A DNA stretch of 64,000 bases from NCBI RefSeq assembly GCF_020873915.1, contig NZ_JAHWGP010000001.1, forward strand, positions 401,787 to 465,786, in the 5' to 3' direction. The position numbers and the translations under genes were made by a program. The notes under the pieces are model-generated. The model saw nothing but the letters and a program-made list of their open reading frames with translations, made no database searches and was not told the origin of the DNA. The stretch comes from Streptomyces sp. DH5 (GTDB lineage Bacteria; Actinomycetota; Actinomycetes; Streptomycetales; Streptomycetaceae). Positions 7,004-17,464 of the stretch are shown here, piece after piece. Numbering within the stretch: position 1 is the first letter of the stretch; every line of letters starts with the position of its first letter.

Positions 7004-7999
7004 ATGAGCGAGCTGGCCGAGAGCGGCGGACACGAGGACGGCGAGGGCGCCCCGCCGAGCGGCGGGCTGACCACGGGAGAGGTGGCGAGGCGCCTGGGCG
7101 TGGCCCCCACCACGGTCCGCACCTGGGACCGCCGTTACGGACTGGGCCCCGACCTGCACACCGGTGGCCGGCACCGGCGCTGGACCGCGGCCGACGTGGC
7201 GCGGCTGGAGCGGATGTGCGCACTGACGGCGACCGGGCTCCCGCCGGCCGAGGCCGCGCGCCTGGCCCGCAGCGAGGAGCCGCCCGGCGCGGCCGGCCCG
7301 CCCGCCGTCGCGGCACGGCGCCCGCCGGCCCGCAGCCGGGCGGGCAGCGGACTGCGGCTCGGCGACGCGCGCCAGGAGTGCAAGGGCATCGCCCGCGCGG
7401 CCCTGCGGCTCGACGCCGCCGCACTGGACCGGCTGCTGCTCGACGCGATCACCGAACACGGACTGGTGGCCGCCTGGACCGAGGTGATCGTGCCCACGCT
7501 CCAGGCCGTCGGCCGCAAATGGGAGACGTCGGGCGAGAGGTACGTCGAGGTCGAGCACTTCCTGTCCTGGCACGTCTCCGGCGCGCTGCGCCGCACCGTG
7601 CACGACACGGTCGCCGACCGCCCCGGCGCCACCACGGTGCTCGCCTGCGTGCCGGGGGAGAACCACACGCTCGCGCTGGAAGTGCTGTCCGCCGCGCTGA
7701 CGGAGCGGGGCGTCCCGGTGCGCATGTTCGGCGGTGCCCTGCCGGTCGAGTCGCTCGTCGCGGCGGTGCGCAGGACCGGCCCCGCCGCCGTCGGACTGTG
7801 GGCACAGTCCCGCACCACCGCCAGCCGGCCGCTGGCCCAGCACGTGGCCGGCATGGAGTGGGGTGTGCGCGGCGCCCGCCGCAAGCCGGCCGTCCTCACC
7901 CTCGGGCCGGGCTGGGCCGGGCGGGCGGTGCCCGGCGTGGCACGCCCGGTGGGCCTCGCCGAGGCCGTCGCCGCCCTGGAGTCGGTGCTCGCCCGGTGA
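7004..7999 (+). CDS. litR: LitR/CarH-like MerR regulator with B12-binding domain
   Basis: Light-responsive repressor candidate. Of 331 residues, 21-75 form a MerR winged helix (LTTGEVARRLGVAPTTVRTW). Residues 125-205 form the helical cobalamin cap with Trp173 and Glu184-His185 in a W-x10-EH pattern, close to the CarH W-x9-EH. Residues 208-331 form the B12-binding Rossmann domain, with the E-x-H axial-ligand motif at 219-221 (PGENHTLA) and a GGAL loop. In this family adenosylcobalamin in the dark stabilises the DNA-bound form and light destroys it. ATG 7004 lies only 6 nt after a -10-like TACGAT, so the transcript may be nearly leaderless. The B12 importer 3 kb away may supply the cofactor. 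Confidence 0.85.
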   Translation: MSELAESGGHEDGEGAPPSGGLTTGEVARRLGVAPTTVRTWDRRYGLGPDLHTGGRHRRWTAADVARLERMCALTATGLPPAEAARLARSEEPPGAAGPPAVAARRPPARSRAGSGLRLGDARQECKGIARAALRLDAAALDRLLLDAITEHGLVAAWTEVIVPTLQAVGRKWETSGERYVEVEHFLSWHVSGALRRTVHDTVADRPGATTVLACVPGENHTLALEVLSAALTERGVPVRMFGGALPVESLVAAVRRTGPAAVGLWAQSRTTASRPLAQHVAGMEWGVRGARRKPAVLTLGPGWAGRAVPGVARPVGLAEAVAALESVLAR

Positions 8000-8107
8000 G
8001 ACGCCGTCGTCCGGGGCACTCGGTCGTGGTGCCTGGCATCGGCCCGGGGAACGTGGTCCGCTGGGCCGGCGGTCGCGGCCGTGGTCCGCCGCCGAAGGAG
8101 GAGCAGC

Positions 8108-9367
8108 ATGACCGACGAACACCGCGGGACACCGGACGCCGTCGTGGTCGGCGCGGGCCTCGCCGGCCTGGCCTGCGCGCTGGACCTGTGCCGCGCCGGA
8201 GTGCGGGTGACCCTGCTGGAGGGGTCCGACCGGGTGGGAGGCCGGATGCGTACCGACCGGCGGGACGGGTTCCTGCTGGACCGCGGCTTCCAGGTCTTCA
8301 ACACCTCCTACCCGCAGGTGAAACGACGCCTGGACCTGAGGAGCCTGCGCCTGCGGCCGTTCACCGCGGGCGTCGTCGCCCACACTCCGGGCGGCCCGCT
8401 GCGCCTGGCCGATCCGACCCGGAGCCCGGGCGCGGCACGCGGGCTGCTGCCGGGGCACGGTCTGACGGCCCGTGACCTGGCCGCGCTCGCGGCGCTCACC
8501 GCCCGTGACGCGGTGCTCCCCGCGGACGTGCTGAAACGCCGTGCGGACCGCTCGACCTCCGCGGCCCTGTCCCGCGCGTTCCTGTCGGACCAGGTGATCG
8601 CACACGTCCTGCGGCCGTTCCTGTCCGGCGTCTTCCTGGAGGACCGTCTGGAGACCTCCGCACGCTTCTTCCACCTGGTCTGGCGGAGCATGGCCCGCGG
8701 AACCCTGTGCCTGCCCGCCGCCGGCATCGGAGCGGTCCCGGCCCGGCTCGCCGACGGTCTGCCCGGCGGAGTCCTGCGGCCGGAGACGCCCGTCACCGAC
8801 GTCACCGACGCCGGAGTGCTCCTGGGGGACGGCACCGAGGCGGCGGCCGCCACCGTGGTGGTCGCCACGGACGCGGTGACCGCGGCCCGCCTGCTGCCGG
8901 GCCTGCCCGTCCCGGACGGACGCACCGTCACCACCTACTACCACGCGACCGACAGCACACCACTGGCGGAGCCGACCCTGATGACGGACAGCACCGGCGC
9001 GATCCTGAACACCTGCGTGCTCAGCGAGGTCGCCCCCACCTACGCCCCGCCCGGCACCGCGCTCGTCTCCACCTCCGTCCTGGGAGCGGACCGGCCCGGC
9101 ACCGCGGACGCGGTGCGCCGCCGGCTGGCCGACCTGTACGGCACCGACACGGGCGGCTGGAGCCTGCTCGCCGCCCACACCGTCGAGGGCGCGCTCCCGG
9201 CGATGCTCCCGCCCTGGCCGCTGAGCCGCACGACCCGCTTCGGCCCCGGCCGGTACGTGTGCGGGGACCACAGGGCGACCGGATCGGTGCAGGGCGCCCT
9301 GGCGTCGGGCACACGCGCCGCACGTGAGGTCCTCACCGACCTGGGACGGCGGGGCGGACACCGCTGA
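8108..9367 (+). CDS. FAD-dependent amine-oxidase-like protein (LitQ-like position)
   Basis: Flavoprotein of the NAD(P)-binding Rossmann/amine-oxidase group, 419 residues. The dinucleotide motif VVVGAGLAGLACALDL is near residue 11, followed by GSDRVGGRMRTD. CLPAAGIGAVPARLAD follows in the middle and GRYVCGDHRATGSVQGAL at the C-terminus resembles the FAD-contacting end of carotenoid and protoporphyrinogen oxidases. A GAAGGAGGA site precedes ATG 8108. It sits between litR and crtY, as an oxidoreductase does beside litR in S. coelicolor. Substrate is unknown; a carotenoid or related isoprenoid is a guess from context. Confidence 0.75.
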   Translation: MTDEHRGTPDAVVVGAGLAGLACALDLCRAGVRVTLLEGSDRVGGRMRTDRRDGFLLDRGFQVFNTSYPQVKRRLDLRSLRLRPFTAGVVAHTPGGPLRLADPTRSPGAARGLLPGHGLTARDLAALAALTARDAVLPADVLKRRADRSTSAALSRAFLSDQVIAHVLRPFLSGVFLEDRLETSARFFHLVWRSMARGTLCLPAAGIGAVPARLADGLPGGVLRPETPVTDVTDAGVLLGDGTEAAAATVVVATDAVTAARLLPGLPVPDGRTVTTYYHATDSTPLAEPTLMTDSTGAILNTCVLSEVAPTYAPPGTALVSTSVLGADRPGTADAVRRRLADLYGTDTGGWSLLAAHTVEGALPAMLPPWPLSRTTRFGPGRYVCGDHRATGSVQGALASGTRAAREVLTDLGRRGGHR

Positions 9368-9460
9368 ACCGATGCCCGCCCACCGCATCCATGACGGGCC
9401 GTCGGCCCGAATGAGTGAACGACCCGTAGAGAATCCGTCGACCCCGTCCCGGAGTGAAGC

Positions 9461-10714
9461 GTGGAAGTGAGCGGCCATGAGCGCCGAGCAGCGGGCCCGG
9501 TGGGGCGCCCCTCGGCCGACAGGTCCGACGTGGTCGTCCTCGGTGGTGGCGCGGCCGGTCTCAGCCTCGCCCACCGGCTGACCGGGACGGACGGGCTCAC
9601 CGTCACCGTGGTCGAACCGCCCGAGGGTCCGCTGCGCCCGGCCGAGCGGACCTGGTGCTACTGGGACCAGGGGGGCCAAGACCTCGACGACGTCGTCTGC
9701 GCGTCCTGGCCCCGCCTGCGCGTCCACGGCGCCGACGGCCGGGACGTCACCGTCGACCCGGCCCCGTTCACCTACCGCATGGTGCGCTCCACCGCGTTCG
9801 AACGGCACGTCCACGCGCTCCTCGACCGTTTTCCGGGCGGACGGCTCCTGCGGGCGACGGCGGACTCGGTGCACGACGAGCCCGGGGGTGCGGTGGTCCG
9901 GTGCACCCTCCCCACGGGCCGGCCCCTGCACCTGCGCGCCCGGCACGTGTTCGACTCGCGACCGCCCCGCGACCTGCCGCCGGCCCGCACCCGGCTGCTG
10001 CAGCACTTCCGCGGCTGGTTCGTACGCACCGACACCGAACGGTTCGACCCCCTGGTCGCCGACCTGATGGACTTCCGGGTGCCCCAGCCCGCACACGGAC
10101 TCGCCTTCGGCTACGTCCTGCCGCTGGCCCCGGACCGGGCGCTCGTGGAGTACACCGAGTTCTCCCGCACCGCCCTGACCACCGACGCCTACGAGGCCGC
10201 GCTCGGCCACTACTGCCGCGACGTCCTGGGACTCGGCGCGTTCACCGTGGAACGGACGGAGCAGGGCGTCATCCCCATGACCGACGCCCGCTTCCCGCAC
10301 CGGACGGGCAAGTCCGTCTTCCGCATCGGGACCGCGGGCGGCGCGACCCGTCCGGCCACCGGATACACCTTCGCCGCGGTGCAACGCCAGAGCAGGGCCG
10401 TCGCCGCGGCCCTGCGCGACGGGCACGGGACCTTTCCCGCCCCCCACGGGCGACGCGCCCTCGCCATGGACGCGATGCTGCTGCGCGCCCTGGACACCGG
10501 ACGGATCGACGGACCGGACTTCTTCACCGGCCTGTTCCGCCACGTCCCGCCCCAGCGCCTGCTGCGCTTCCTCGACGGAGCCACCTCACCGCTGGAGGAA
10601 TGGGGCATCGGACTGCGCACCCCCGTATGGCCCATGCTCCGCACGGCGGTCGAACTTCCCTTCCTGCCCCGCCGTTCCCGGCCCCCCGCACGAAACGGAG
10701 AAAGCCACCGATGA
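9461..10714 (+). CDS. crtY: Lycopene beta-cyclase CrtY
   Basis: Cyclises lycopene to gamma- and beta-carotene. The 417-residue flavoprotein has [17 protein letters not shown] near residue 24, RTWCYWD near 64, the family core [19 protein letters not shown] near 230, [11 protein letters not shown], and [16 protein letters not shown] near 290, all characteristic of CrtY. Start is taken as GTG 9461, with GTG 9467 possible. The stop overlaps the next ATG (ATGA at 10711), so the small ORF after it is coupled. With CrtE, CrtB, CrtI and CrtU it completes a pathway to isorenieratene-type carotenoids. Confidence 0.92.
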   Translation: MEVSGHERRAAGPVGRPSADRSDVVVLGGGAAGLSLAHRLTGTDGLTVTVVEPPEGPLRPAERTWCYWDQGGQDLDDVVCASWPRLRVHGADGRDVTVDPAPFTYRMVRSTAFERHVHALLDRFPGGRLLRATADSVHDEPGGAVVRCTLPTGRPLHLRARHVFDSRPPRDLPPARTRLLQHFRGWFVRTDTERFDPLVADLMDFRVPQPAHGLAFGYVLPLAPDRALVEYTEFSRTALTTDAYEAALGHYCRDVLGLGAFTVERTEQGVIPMTDARFPHRTGKSVFRIGTAGGATRPATGYTFAAVQRQSRAVAAALRDGHGTFPAPHGRRALAMDAMLLRALDTGRIDGPDFFTGLFRHVPPQRLLRFLDGATSPLEEWGIGLRTPVWPMLRTAVELPFLPRRSRPPARNGESHR

Positions 10715-11022
10715 CCCTCCCACCCGCTCGCGCCCCGCGAACCGGCCCCCCGCGCCCGGCCCGTCGTCGTCCACCGCTCCCCGGACCGCACGGTCTCCTG
10801 CCCGGCGGCGGCGCCGCACCCGGGGAGCGCACCCCGGCCGAGGCCGCGTCCGGGGCTCCCGCCACGGCGGTGGACGCCCCGGCGTGCACGGGCACGCGGC
10901 GCCACGCCCGCACCGGACCGCGGCACCCCCGGGTGCGGGTCCCGGACCCGGCCGCCGTCACCGGGCGGCAGCCGGACGCCACCCGCGACGGCTCGGTCAC
11001 CGCGAAGGAGCACGGCCGGTGA
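10711..11022 (+). CDS. 103-aa Pro/Arg-rich ORF coupled between crtY and crtU
   Basis: No family recognised. The ORF begins with ATG overlapping the crtY stop (ATGA), has GGAGAAAG upstream, and ends in a TGA overlapping the crtU GTG (GTGA). It is therefore inserted in the operon with coupling at both ends. The protein is low-complexity (Pro, Arg, Ala, Gly) with two Cys-like positions and no membrane segment. In S. coelicolor and S. griseus crt clusters the methyltransferase gene crtT sits beside crtY; no methyltransferase motif is visible here. It could be a crtT remnant kept in frame to preserve crtU translation, or a genuine small protein. Confidence 0.55.
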   Translation: MTLPPARAPRTGPPRPARRRPPLPGPHGLLPGGGAAPGERTPAEAASGAPATAVDAPACTGTRRHARTGPRHPRVRVPDPAAVTGRQPDATRDGSVTAKEHGR

Positions 11023-12590
11023 GCACCCGTTCCGGCGGTGGCGCGCGGCGGGGCCGCGACCGCAAGGCCGAGATCCTGATGCCCCGGCCGGGCGGGCCCC
11101 GGTTCCGGCGCGGGGACGAACCGTCCGTCGGCGTGATCGGCGGCGGCATCGCCGGTCTGGCCGCGGCCACCCTGCTGGCCGAACGCGGCGCCCGCGTCAC
11201 CCTCTACGAACGCGAGGACTCGCTCGGCGGCCGGCTCGCCGGTCGTCCCACCCGGCTCTCGGACGGCTCGCGGGTGACCATGACCCGCGGCTTCCACGCC
11301 TTCTTCCGTCAGTACTACAACCTCCGGGGCCTCCTGCGCCGTACCGACCCCGCCCTCGAACGGCTCACCCCCCTGCCCGACTATCCCCTGCGGCACAGCG
11401 GCGGTCTGACCGACAGCTTCGCCCGCGTGCCGCGGACCCCGCCGTTCAGCGCGTTCGGATTCGTCGCCCTGAGCCCCACCTTCGGCTGGCGGGACCTGGC
11501 CGCCATGGACGCGCGGGCGGCGCTCCCGCTCTTCGACGTGCGGGTGCCCGAGGTGTACGAGCGCTTCGACGACGTCACCGCCACCGACATCCTGGAGCGC
11601 GTGCGCTTCCCGGAAGCGGCCCACCACCTGGCGTTCGAGGTGTTCTCCCGCAGCTTCTTCGCCGACCCGCGGGAACTGTCCGCCGCCGAACTGCTGCTGA
11701 TGTTCCACATCTACTTCCTCGGCTCGTCCGAGGGACTGCTCTTCGACGTGCCGGACGAGCCGTTCCCCCAGGCGCTCTGGGAGCCGCTCGGCGACTACCT
11801 CCGGCGTCTGGGCGCCGACGTCCGCACCGGGACGGAGATCCAGGAGATCTCCCCGCTGGAGGGCGGGGGAGCGGAGCTGCGCACCGGCGCCGGCGCCGAC
11901 CGCCACCAGGCCGTGGTGCTGGCCGCCGACACCGGGGGACTGCGCCGCATCGTCGACGCGTCACCCGGTCTGGGCACCTCCGCCTGGCGCGAGGACGTCG
12001 CGGCCCTGCGCACCGCCCCGCAGTTCCTCGTCTCCCGGCTCTGGCTCGACCGTCCGGTCCGCTCCGACCGCCACGGCTTCCTTGGAACCAGCGGCTACGA
12101 CGGCCTGGACAACATCAGCGTCCTGGAACGGTACGAGGGCGAAGCCGCACGCTGGGCGGCGCGCACCGGCGGTTCGGTGGTGGAGCTGCACGCCTACGCC
12201 GTGGACCCGGGAGCGGAACGCAAGGAGGTGCAGGACGCGCTCGCCGACCGGCTGCGCCGGGTCTACCCGGAGACCGGGGACGCGCGGGTGGTCGACGCCC
12301 GGCACGAGTGGCGGTCGGACTGCCCGCTCTTCCCGGTCGGATCGCACCGCCGGCGCCCCTCCGTGCGCACTCCTCACCCGTGGCTGGTCCTGGCCGGTGA
12401 CGCGATCCGCTGCGACCTGCCGGTCGCCCTCATGGAACGGGCCGCCACCACCGGCTTCCTCGCCGCCAACGCGCTGCTCGGCGACCGGGGCGTACGGGGC
12501 CAGGTGCTGTGGACCGTGCCGCGGGCGGGCCGCTCACCCCTCCTCCGTGCGCTCGGCGGTGCTCTCGCGGAACACCGTCCCGGCCACTGA
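11019..12590 (+). CDS. crtU: Carotenoid desaturase/methyltransferase CrtU (isorenieratene synthase)
   Basis: Converts beta-rings to aromatic phi-rings by desaturation and methyl shift, giving isorenieratene. The 523-residue flavoprotein has [17 protein letters not shown] near residue 38, [29 protein letters not shown] near 85 (a CrtU-type signature), [20 protein letters not shown], and the C-terminal FAD contact [19 protein letters not shown]. The start GTG 11019 overlaps the preceding stop. It converges with the Rieske gene 24 bp away, a protein that in related clusters is thought to serve this reaction. Confidence 0.88.
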   Translation: MSTRSGGGARRGRDRKAEILMPRPGGPRFRRGDEPSVGVIGGGIAGLAAATLLAERGARVTLYEREDSLGGRLAGRPTRLSDGSRVTMTRGFHAFFRQYYNLRGLLRRTDPALERLTPLPDYPLRHSGGLTDSFARVPRTPPFSAFGFVALSPTFGWRDLAAMDARAALPLFDVRVPEVYERFDDVTATDILERVRFPEAAHHLAFEVFSRSFFADPRELSAAELLLMFHIYFLGSSEGLLFDVPDEPFPQALWEPLGDYLRRLGADVRTGTEIQEISPLEGGGAELRTGAGADRHQAVVLAADTGGLRRIVDASPGLGTSAWREDVAALRTAPQFLVSRLWLDRPVRSDRHGFLGTSGYDGLDNISVLERYEGEAARWAARTGGSVVELHAYAVDPGAERKEVQDALADRLRRVYPETGDARVVDARHEWRSDCPLFPVGSHRRRPSVRTPHPWLVLAGDAIRCDLPVALMERAATTGFLAANALLGDRGVRGQVLWTVPRAGRSPLLRALGGALAEHRPGH

Positions 12591-12613
12591 CCGGCGGGCC
12601 CGGGCGCGGCGGA

Positions 12614-13624
12614 TCAGCCGGGGAAACGTCCGGTGCTGCGCAGTGCCCAGCGGCGTTCGGCGTAGGCCAGGTCGTCGCGCCACAGGCGCCCGGCCGTCCG
12701 CCGCATCAGCGGGCGCAGCGCGGGGGCCGCCGCCCGGGCCAGCGCGAAGCCGCGCCGGTCGGAGGCGGCGACGACCGCCTCCACCACGGCCGTCCTGGGC
12801 CGCTCCCCGCCCGCACCGGTCAGGGGCGTCGCGTGGGTCTCCACCACGGACGTGGCCCCCTCGCCGTCGGTGATGCGCATGACGACCGTGCGCGGTTCCG
12901 GCGCGGTGAACTCGGCCCGCACCGGCACCACCAGACGCCCGGCCACCCGGAAGGAGACGTCGACGACGAAGGCGTCGTCCTCCTCCCCCTCCGGTTCGCG
13001 CGCCACCGACAGGTCCACGAACGAATAGGGGTGGAACCACGAGCCGTGCCACGGATCGAGCCGGTTGGCCACCACGTCCTGCGGCTCGCACCGCCCCACC
13101 CCGGTGTACACGGCGTCCACCCCGGTGCCCGCCGCGGGCCGCGGGGGGACGACGGGACGCTCGGTGGGCTCTTCGCCGCCCACCTCGTCCAGACGCACCC
13201 AGACCAGCACGCCGTCGTCGTGCACCGGGAACGGCTGCCAGCCGGCGAACGGCGCGCCGTCCAGGGCCAGTCCGTGCCAGTGGCACACCAGCGTGCCGCA
13301 CACCACCCGGCTGTCCCGCAGGGGAGCGCCGAGATGCGGACACACGCCCGGTCCCGCACGCAGCTCACCGGTGTCGGAGCGCCACAGCACGACCTCCGTA
13401 CCGCCGACCGTCCTGCCGTACGGGCTCCCCGCGGCGCGGATGCTCCGGGACGCGCCGACGACGAACCAGTTGCCCGAAGGGCGGGCGGACGCCCGCTTGA
13501 GCGCGTCCGCGATGAGCGCCGGCCGCGCCTGGCGCCAGGTCGGTGTCTGCGTCGCCCAGTCCGGGCCGGAACGCCGGCGCCGCAGCGGCGGCGTCCAGCG
13601 CGCCCTGCCTTCTCGCCCTCTCAT
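12614..13624 (-). CDS. Rieske [2Fe-2S] protein of the crt cluster (CrtV position)
   Basis: Iron-sulfur electron-transfer or oxygenase-type protein, 336 residues. The Rieske cluster ligands are visible: Cys95 and His97 in CPHLGAPL, and Cys114 and His117 in CHWHGLAL. The remaining 200 residues are the C-terminal domain usual for this actinobacterial type, with [20 protein letters not shown]. The ATG overlaps the crtB stop (ATGA), so it is the last gene of crtE-crtI-crtB-Rieske. A role in ring aromatisation with CrtU is inferred from consistent clustering rather than shown here. Confidence 0.8.
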   Translation of the reverse strand: MRGREGRARWTPPLRRRRSGPDWATQTPTWRQARPALIADALKRASARPSGNWFVVGASRSIRAAGSPYGRTVGGTEVVLWRSDTGELRAGPGVCPHLGAPLRDSRVVCGTLVCHWHGLALDGAPFAGWQPFPVHDDGVLVWVRLDEVGGEEPTERPVVPPRPAAGTGVDAVYTGVGRCEPQDVVANRLDPWHGSWFHPYSFVDLSVAREPEGEEDDAFVVDVSFRVAGRLVVPVRAEFTAPEPRTVVMRITDGEGATSVVETHATPLTGAGGERPRTAVVEAVVAASDRRGFALARAAAPALRPLMRRTAGRLWRDDLAYAERRWALRSTGRFPG

Positions 13625-14622
13625 CGCACCGATCCCTTCCGGTGGAGCACGGGAACGCCGGCCGGGGTGGCACGGCGTGCGCCGCGGGCGTCCCACCGGG
13701 CGGCGGCCACGCCCAGCGCACCGGCCGCGGCCGTCGCCGCGCGACGCCGGCGGGAGACCACCGCGCGGCGGTGCAGCACGGTGTAGTCCTGCGCGGCGAT
13801 CGCGTCGAGGATGCCGCCGTACAGGATGAACGCGGTACGGATGCAGGGACGCACCCGCGGGTCGAGCATGGCGATGCCCGGCTCCGCGTCCCGGTACACC
13901 TTCCTCGTCAGGGCGTCCGCCGCGACGAAGGCCGCACGGATCCGCGGGTCGCGACGCCCGGTGCGCCGGCTCCACTCCAGGAGTGGCCGGTCCACGCCGT
14001 GGGCGGCCAGCAGGTCTCCGGGCAGGTAGACGCGGCCCCGGTCGAGGTCCTCGCCCACGTCCCGCAGGAAGTTGGTGAGCTGGAAGGCCACACCGAGGGC
14101 CGCCGCGTGCGGCGCCGCCTCCTCGCGGGGCACGACCGTCCCGAGGACCGGCAGCATCTGCAGACCGATCACCTCGGCCGACCCGCGCACGTAGCCCAGC
14201 AGGTCGGCGTAGGTGGGGTAGTCCGTGACGGTCAGGTCGGCACGCATCGAGGACAGGAAGTCGGCGAACAGCTCGTGCTCGATGTCGTACCGGCGGGCGG
14301 TGTCGGCCACGGCCCGGACCACGGGTTCGTCCCCGCCGCCGGTCCGCAGCCCGTCGGCGAGGTCGGACTCCAGACGGCGCAGCAGCCGGTCGCGTTCGTC
14401 GGGCGTGCGGTGCCGGTCGAGGTCGTCCACGATGTCGTCGGCCCAGCGGGCGAAACCGTACAGGGCGTGCACGGCCGAGCGGTGTTCCAGTGGCAGCAGA
14501 CGGGTGGCCAGGAAGTAGGTTCTGCCGTGGCGGGCGTTGAGCCGCCGGCACCGGGTGTAGGCGGTGCGCAGCGAGGGATCGGTGATCCCGGCGGCGTCCA
14601 GTTCACGACGGGTCATCGGCAC
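13621..14622 (-). CDS. crtB: Phytoene synthase CrtB
   Basis: Condenses two geranylgeranyl diphosphates to phytoene. The 333-residue protein has both aspartate-rich metal sites: DDIVDD at residues 62-67 and [17 protein letters not shown] near 188-204. YGFARWADD and [16 protein letters not shown] are also typical. GTG 14622 and ATG 14616 are both plausible starts; either overlaps the crtI stop, so translation is coupled. The extreme C-terminus is Arg/Ala-rich, beyond the conserved fold. Confidence 0.93.
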   Translation of the reverse strand: MPMTRRELDAAGITDPSLRTAYTRCRRLNARHGRTYFLATRLLPLEHRSAVHALYGFARWADDIVDDLDRHRTPDERDRLLRRLESDLADGLRTGGGDEPVVRAVADTARRYDIEHELFADFLSSMRADLTVTDYPTYADLLGYVRGSAEVIGLQMLPVLGTVVPREEAAPHAAALGVAFQLTNFLRDVGEDLDRGRVYLPGDLLAAHGVDRPLLEWSRRTGRRDPRIRAAFVAADALTRKVYRDAEPGIAMLDPRVRPCIRTAFILYGGILDAIAAQDYTVLHRRAVVSRRRRAATAAAGALGVAAARWDARGARRATPAGVPVLHRKGSVR

Positions 14623-16177
14623 CTGCCGGAGTAGGGGTGGTGGCGGGGGCGGGCACGGCTGCCAGGGGAGTGCGCGCCCGTGCGGGGCGCCGGCCGGCGC
14701 CGCCGGTCACGCGGGCGGCCGCGAGCTTGCCGCTGACGAGCACCGTCGGCACGCCGACGCCCGGAGTGGTTCCGCAGCCCGCCAGGACCACGTTCTCCAC
14801 CTCGCGCACGAGGTTGCGCGGCCGGAAGGGGCCGGTCTGGGCGAACGTGTGGGCGACCGAGAAGGGACTGCCCGCCGCGTGGCCCTGCGCCGTCCAGTCG
14901 AACGGGGTCACGAGGAGTTCCTCCCGCACGCTGTCCCCGAAGCCGGTCAGGCCCCGGCGCTCCAGCTCGGCCACCAGGCGGTCCCGGTAGCGGGGCCCGA
15001 GATCCCGCCAGGCCGCGGCGTCGGGTCCGACCGTCGTGTTCGGGCAGGGGGCGAGCACGTAGTGCAGGTGGCCGCCGGGCGGGGCCAGGCCGGGGTCGTG
15101 CGTGGTCGGGCGGGTGATCAGCAGCGACGGGTCGCTCATCAGCTCGCCCGAGCGGGTCAGCTCGTCGAACGTGCCCTCCCAGGAGGCGCCGAAGGACAGC
15201 GTGTGGTGCGCCAGCTCGGGCCAGGTACGGTCGGTCCCGGCGTGCAGGATCACCGCGGACGGCGAGTGGCGCAGCGGTGCCGGACGCCGCGGCCGGCGCC
15301 CCAGCAGCCTGTAGGCGGCGGGCAGTTCACAGGTCAGGACCACCGCGTCGCACGGGATCCGCTCGCCCGAGGTCAGCCGGACCGCCCGCACCCGCCCCGC
15401 CGACCGCTCCAGGGTGCTCACCCCGTCGCCGAAGCGGAGGTCGGCGCCGGCGTCGGCCGCCGCGTCGGCCATCGCCCGGGGAAGGGCGTACATGCCGCCC
15501 TTCGGGAACCAGACGCCGGCCACGGTGTCCATGTACGCGATCACCGCGTACGCCGCGAGCGCCCGGGCCGGTGCCACACCGGCGTACAGGGCCTGGAAGG
15601 TGAAGACGCGGCGCAGGCGGTCGTCGGAGAGGAAGCGGCCGATGCGGCCGTCCAGCCGCCCGAACCCGCCCAGCGCCGCCAGGCGGGCCAGGTCCGGGTG
15701 CAGCAGCTGGAAGGGGGAGTCGAAGTTCGTGTCGATGAAGCGGCCCATCTGCGCCCGGTACAGACGCTCCAGCCACTGCCGCAGATCGCGGTAGCCGGCC
15801 GCCTCCGCCGGTCCGGCGAAACGCCGCACCTCCGCCTCCATCGCCTCGCCGTCGGTGTGCACGTCGAGGGAGGAGCCGTCCGCGAAACGCGCCCGGTAGG
15901 CCGGGTGCAGGGCCGTCAGCTCGACGCGGCGGTACAGGCTGTCGCCGACCGCCGCGAACGCCTCGTCGGCCAGGTGCGGCATCGTCAGCACCGTGGGTCC
16001 GGTGTCCACCTGGTGGCCGCCCAGCCGTACGCGGCCGGCCCGGCCGCCCGGGCCGCCGTCCCGTTCGACGACCGTGACCCTGCGGCCCGCGCCCAGCAGG
16101 TGCAGGGCGCAGGCCAGGCCGGACAGACCCGCACCCACCACGACCACGTGGTCGGTGGACCCCGGAACCCGCCTCAC
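14603..16177 (-). CDS. crtI: Phytoene desaturase CrtI
   Basis: FAD-dependent enzyme that converts phytoene to lycopene by four desaturations. The 524-residue protein begins with [17 protein letters not shown] near residue 10 and [13 protein letters not shown], has [20 protein letters not shown] and [20 protein letters not shown] in the middle, and the C-terminal signature [28 protein letters not shown] 16177 overlaps the crtE stop (GTGA). The frame stays open well upstream inside crtE; that extension is not real. Confidence 0.93.
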   Translation of the reverse strand: MRRVPGSTDHVVVVGAGLSGLACALHLLGAGRRVTVVERDGGPGGRAGRVRLGGHQVDTGPTVLTMPHLADEAFAAVGDSLYRRVELTALHPAYRARFADGSSLDVHTDGEAMEAEVRRFAGPAEAAGYRDLRQWLERLYRAQMGRFIDTNFDSPFQLLHPDLARLAALGGFGRLDGRIGRFLSDDRLRRVFTFQALYAGVAPARALAAYAVIAYMDTVAGVWFPKGGMYALPRAMADAAADAGADLRFGDGVSTLERSAGRVRAVRLTSGERIPCDAVVLTCELPAAYRLLGRRPRRPAPLRHSPSAVILHAGTDRTWPELAHHTLSFGASWEGTFDELTRSGELMSDPSLLITRPTTHDPGLAPPGGHLHYVLAPCPNTTVGPDAAAWRDLGPRYRDRLVAELERRGLTGFGDSVREELLVTPFDWTAQGHAAGSPFSVAHTFAQTGPFRPRNLVREVENVVLAGCGTTPGVGVPTVLVSGKLAAARVTGGAGRRPARARTPLAAVPAPATTPTPAGADDPS

Positions 16178-17316
16178 GCGACCCCCTCGGCACGGCGCGG
16201 AGCCACGTCCGACGCGCGTTCGACCAGCACGGCGAACTCCTGCCGGACGGCGGGTCCGGCACCCGTGCGCTCGAAGTGCCGCACGCTCAGGTCCGTCAGC
16301 TCCGCGATCTTCGCCTCCACCACCTCCCGGGCACCGGTGCGCTCCAGAGCCGCCCGCATCCGTTCCACCGCCCGGTCCGCGCGTGGGTCCGCGTCCGGGG
16401 CGAGCGTGGCGGCGGCGTGGTGGTCCCCGGCGGCGTCCGCGAGCCGGAGGGCTACGGCCAGGAGGTAGGTGAGCTTGCGCGAGCGCAGGTCGTCGTCGGC
16501 GGGCTTGCCGGTCAGCGCCGGGTCGCCGAAGGCGCCGAGGAGGTCGTCGCGGAGCTGGAAGGCCAGGCCGGCGCACCGGCCGGCCGCCCGCAGCGCGTCC
16601 AGGGTCCCCTCGTCCGCTCCGGCCAGCGTCCCGCCGAGGGCGAGGGGGCGGGCGACGGTGTACAGGGCGCTCTTCAGGGTGGCGATGTCCAGCGCTTCGT
16701 CGACGTGCGACGAGCGGGTGGCCTGGGCGTGCAGGTCCCGGTACTGCCCGGCGACCATCTCGGTGCGCATCGCCCGCCATTCCTCGTGCAGACGCCGGCC
16801 GTGCGGGGTGCCGAGCGCGGTCTCCGTCAGCAGGTCGTCCGCCCACGCCAGGGCCAGGTCACCGGCGAGCACCGCGGAGGAGGTCCCGAAACGCTCCGAG
16901 GAGCCGTGCATGCCCGCGGCCCAGTGATCGCGGGCCAGTTCGACGTGCAGCGCCGGGCCTCCCCGGCGCCGCAGCGAACCGTCCATCACGTCGTCGTGCA
17001 CGAGGGCGCACACCTGCAGCAGTTCGAGGGCGGCCCCGGTGCGCAGCACCGCGGTGGTGTCTCCCGTGCCGCCGGCCGCACGCCAGCCGCAGCACGCGAA
17101 GGCCGTGCGCAGCCGCTTCCCGCCCCGCGCGACCAGCGCGCCCACGCGGTCGGCCAGGTCCCGGGCGAAGACCGCGTCGACGGCGCGGGAGTCACGCAGC
17201 CGCGTGTCGAGGACCTGTTCGAGCACGGCGGTGGCACCGCCGGTGGCGTCGGACGCGGTGAGGGGGTCGTCGGCCGGTTCACCGGGTACGGCGACGATCG
17301 GCGGCAGTCCAAGCAT
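16174..17316 (-). CDS. crtE: Geranylgeranyl diphosphate synthase CrtE
   Basis: Makes C20 geranylgeranyl diphosphate, the first committed precursor of the pathway. The 380-residue polyprenyl synthase has the first aspartate motif HDDVMD at 107-112 followed by RRRGGPALH, GDLALAWADDLL, and the second motif QLRDDLLGAFGD near 245, then GKPADDDLRSRKLTYLL. ATG 17316 heads the four-gene minus-strand crt operon. The 148 bp upstream must hold its promoter; no copy of the litR palindrome is there, so control is likely through the ECF sigma. Confidence 0.92.
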   Translation of the reverse strand: MLGLPPIVAVPGEPADDPLTASDATGGATAVLEQVLDTRLRDSRAVDAVFARDLADRVGALVARGGKRLRTAFACCGWRAAGGTGDTTAVLRTGAALELLQVCALVHDDVMDGSLRRRGGPALHVELARDHWAAGMHGSSERFGTSSAVLAGDLALAWADDLLTETALGTPHGRRLHEEWRAMRTEMVAGQYRDLHAQATRSSHVDEALDIATLKSALYTVARPLALGGTLAGADEGTLDALRAAGRCAGLAFQLRDDLLGAFGDPALTGKPADDDLRSRKLTYLLAVALRLADAAGDHHAAATLAPDADPRADRAVERMRAALERTGAREVVEAKIAELTDLSVRHFERTGAGPAVRQEFAVLVERASDVAPRRAEGVA

Positions 17317-17464
17317 GCGCGGCCCCTTCTCACAGTCAGTTATCTGCACACCAGTGCTTCCGCCGAGTGCCCTGTTCCGGATGCGCTGATGTCTGCCCGG
17401 TACGGCGGCCGTCCCGGACAGACTCACCTCAGCGGCCGATGGGCTCCCGTTTGGTGATGGTATG

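Noticed and set aside
6287-10543. A very long minus-strand ORF (over 1400 codons)
   Set aside because: Only its last 207 codons are a protein family (ECF sigma). The rest is antisense to litR, the oxidase and crtY and is a GC-driven shadow.
11019-17316. The cluster as a beta-carotene-only or C50 carotenoid pathway
   Set aside because: CrtU and the Rieske protein are present and no lycopene elongase or epsilon-cyclase is seen, so an aryl carotenoid is the better reading.
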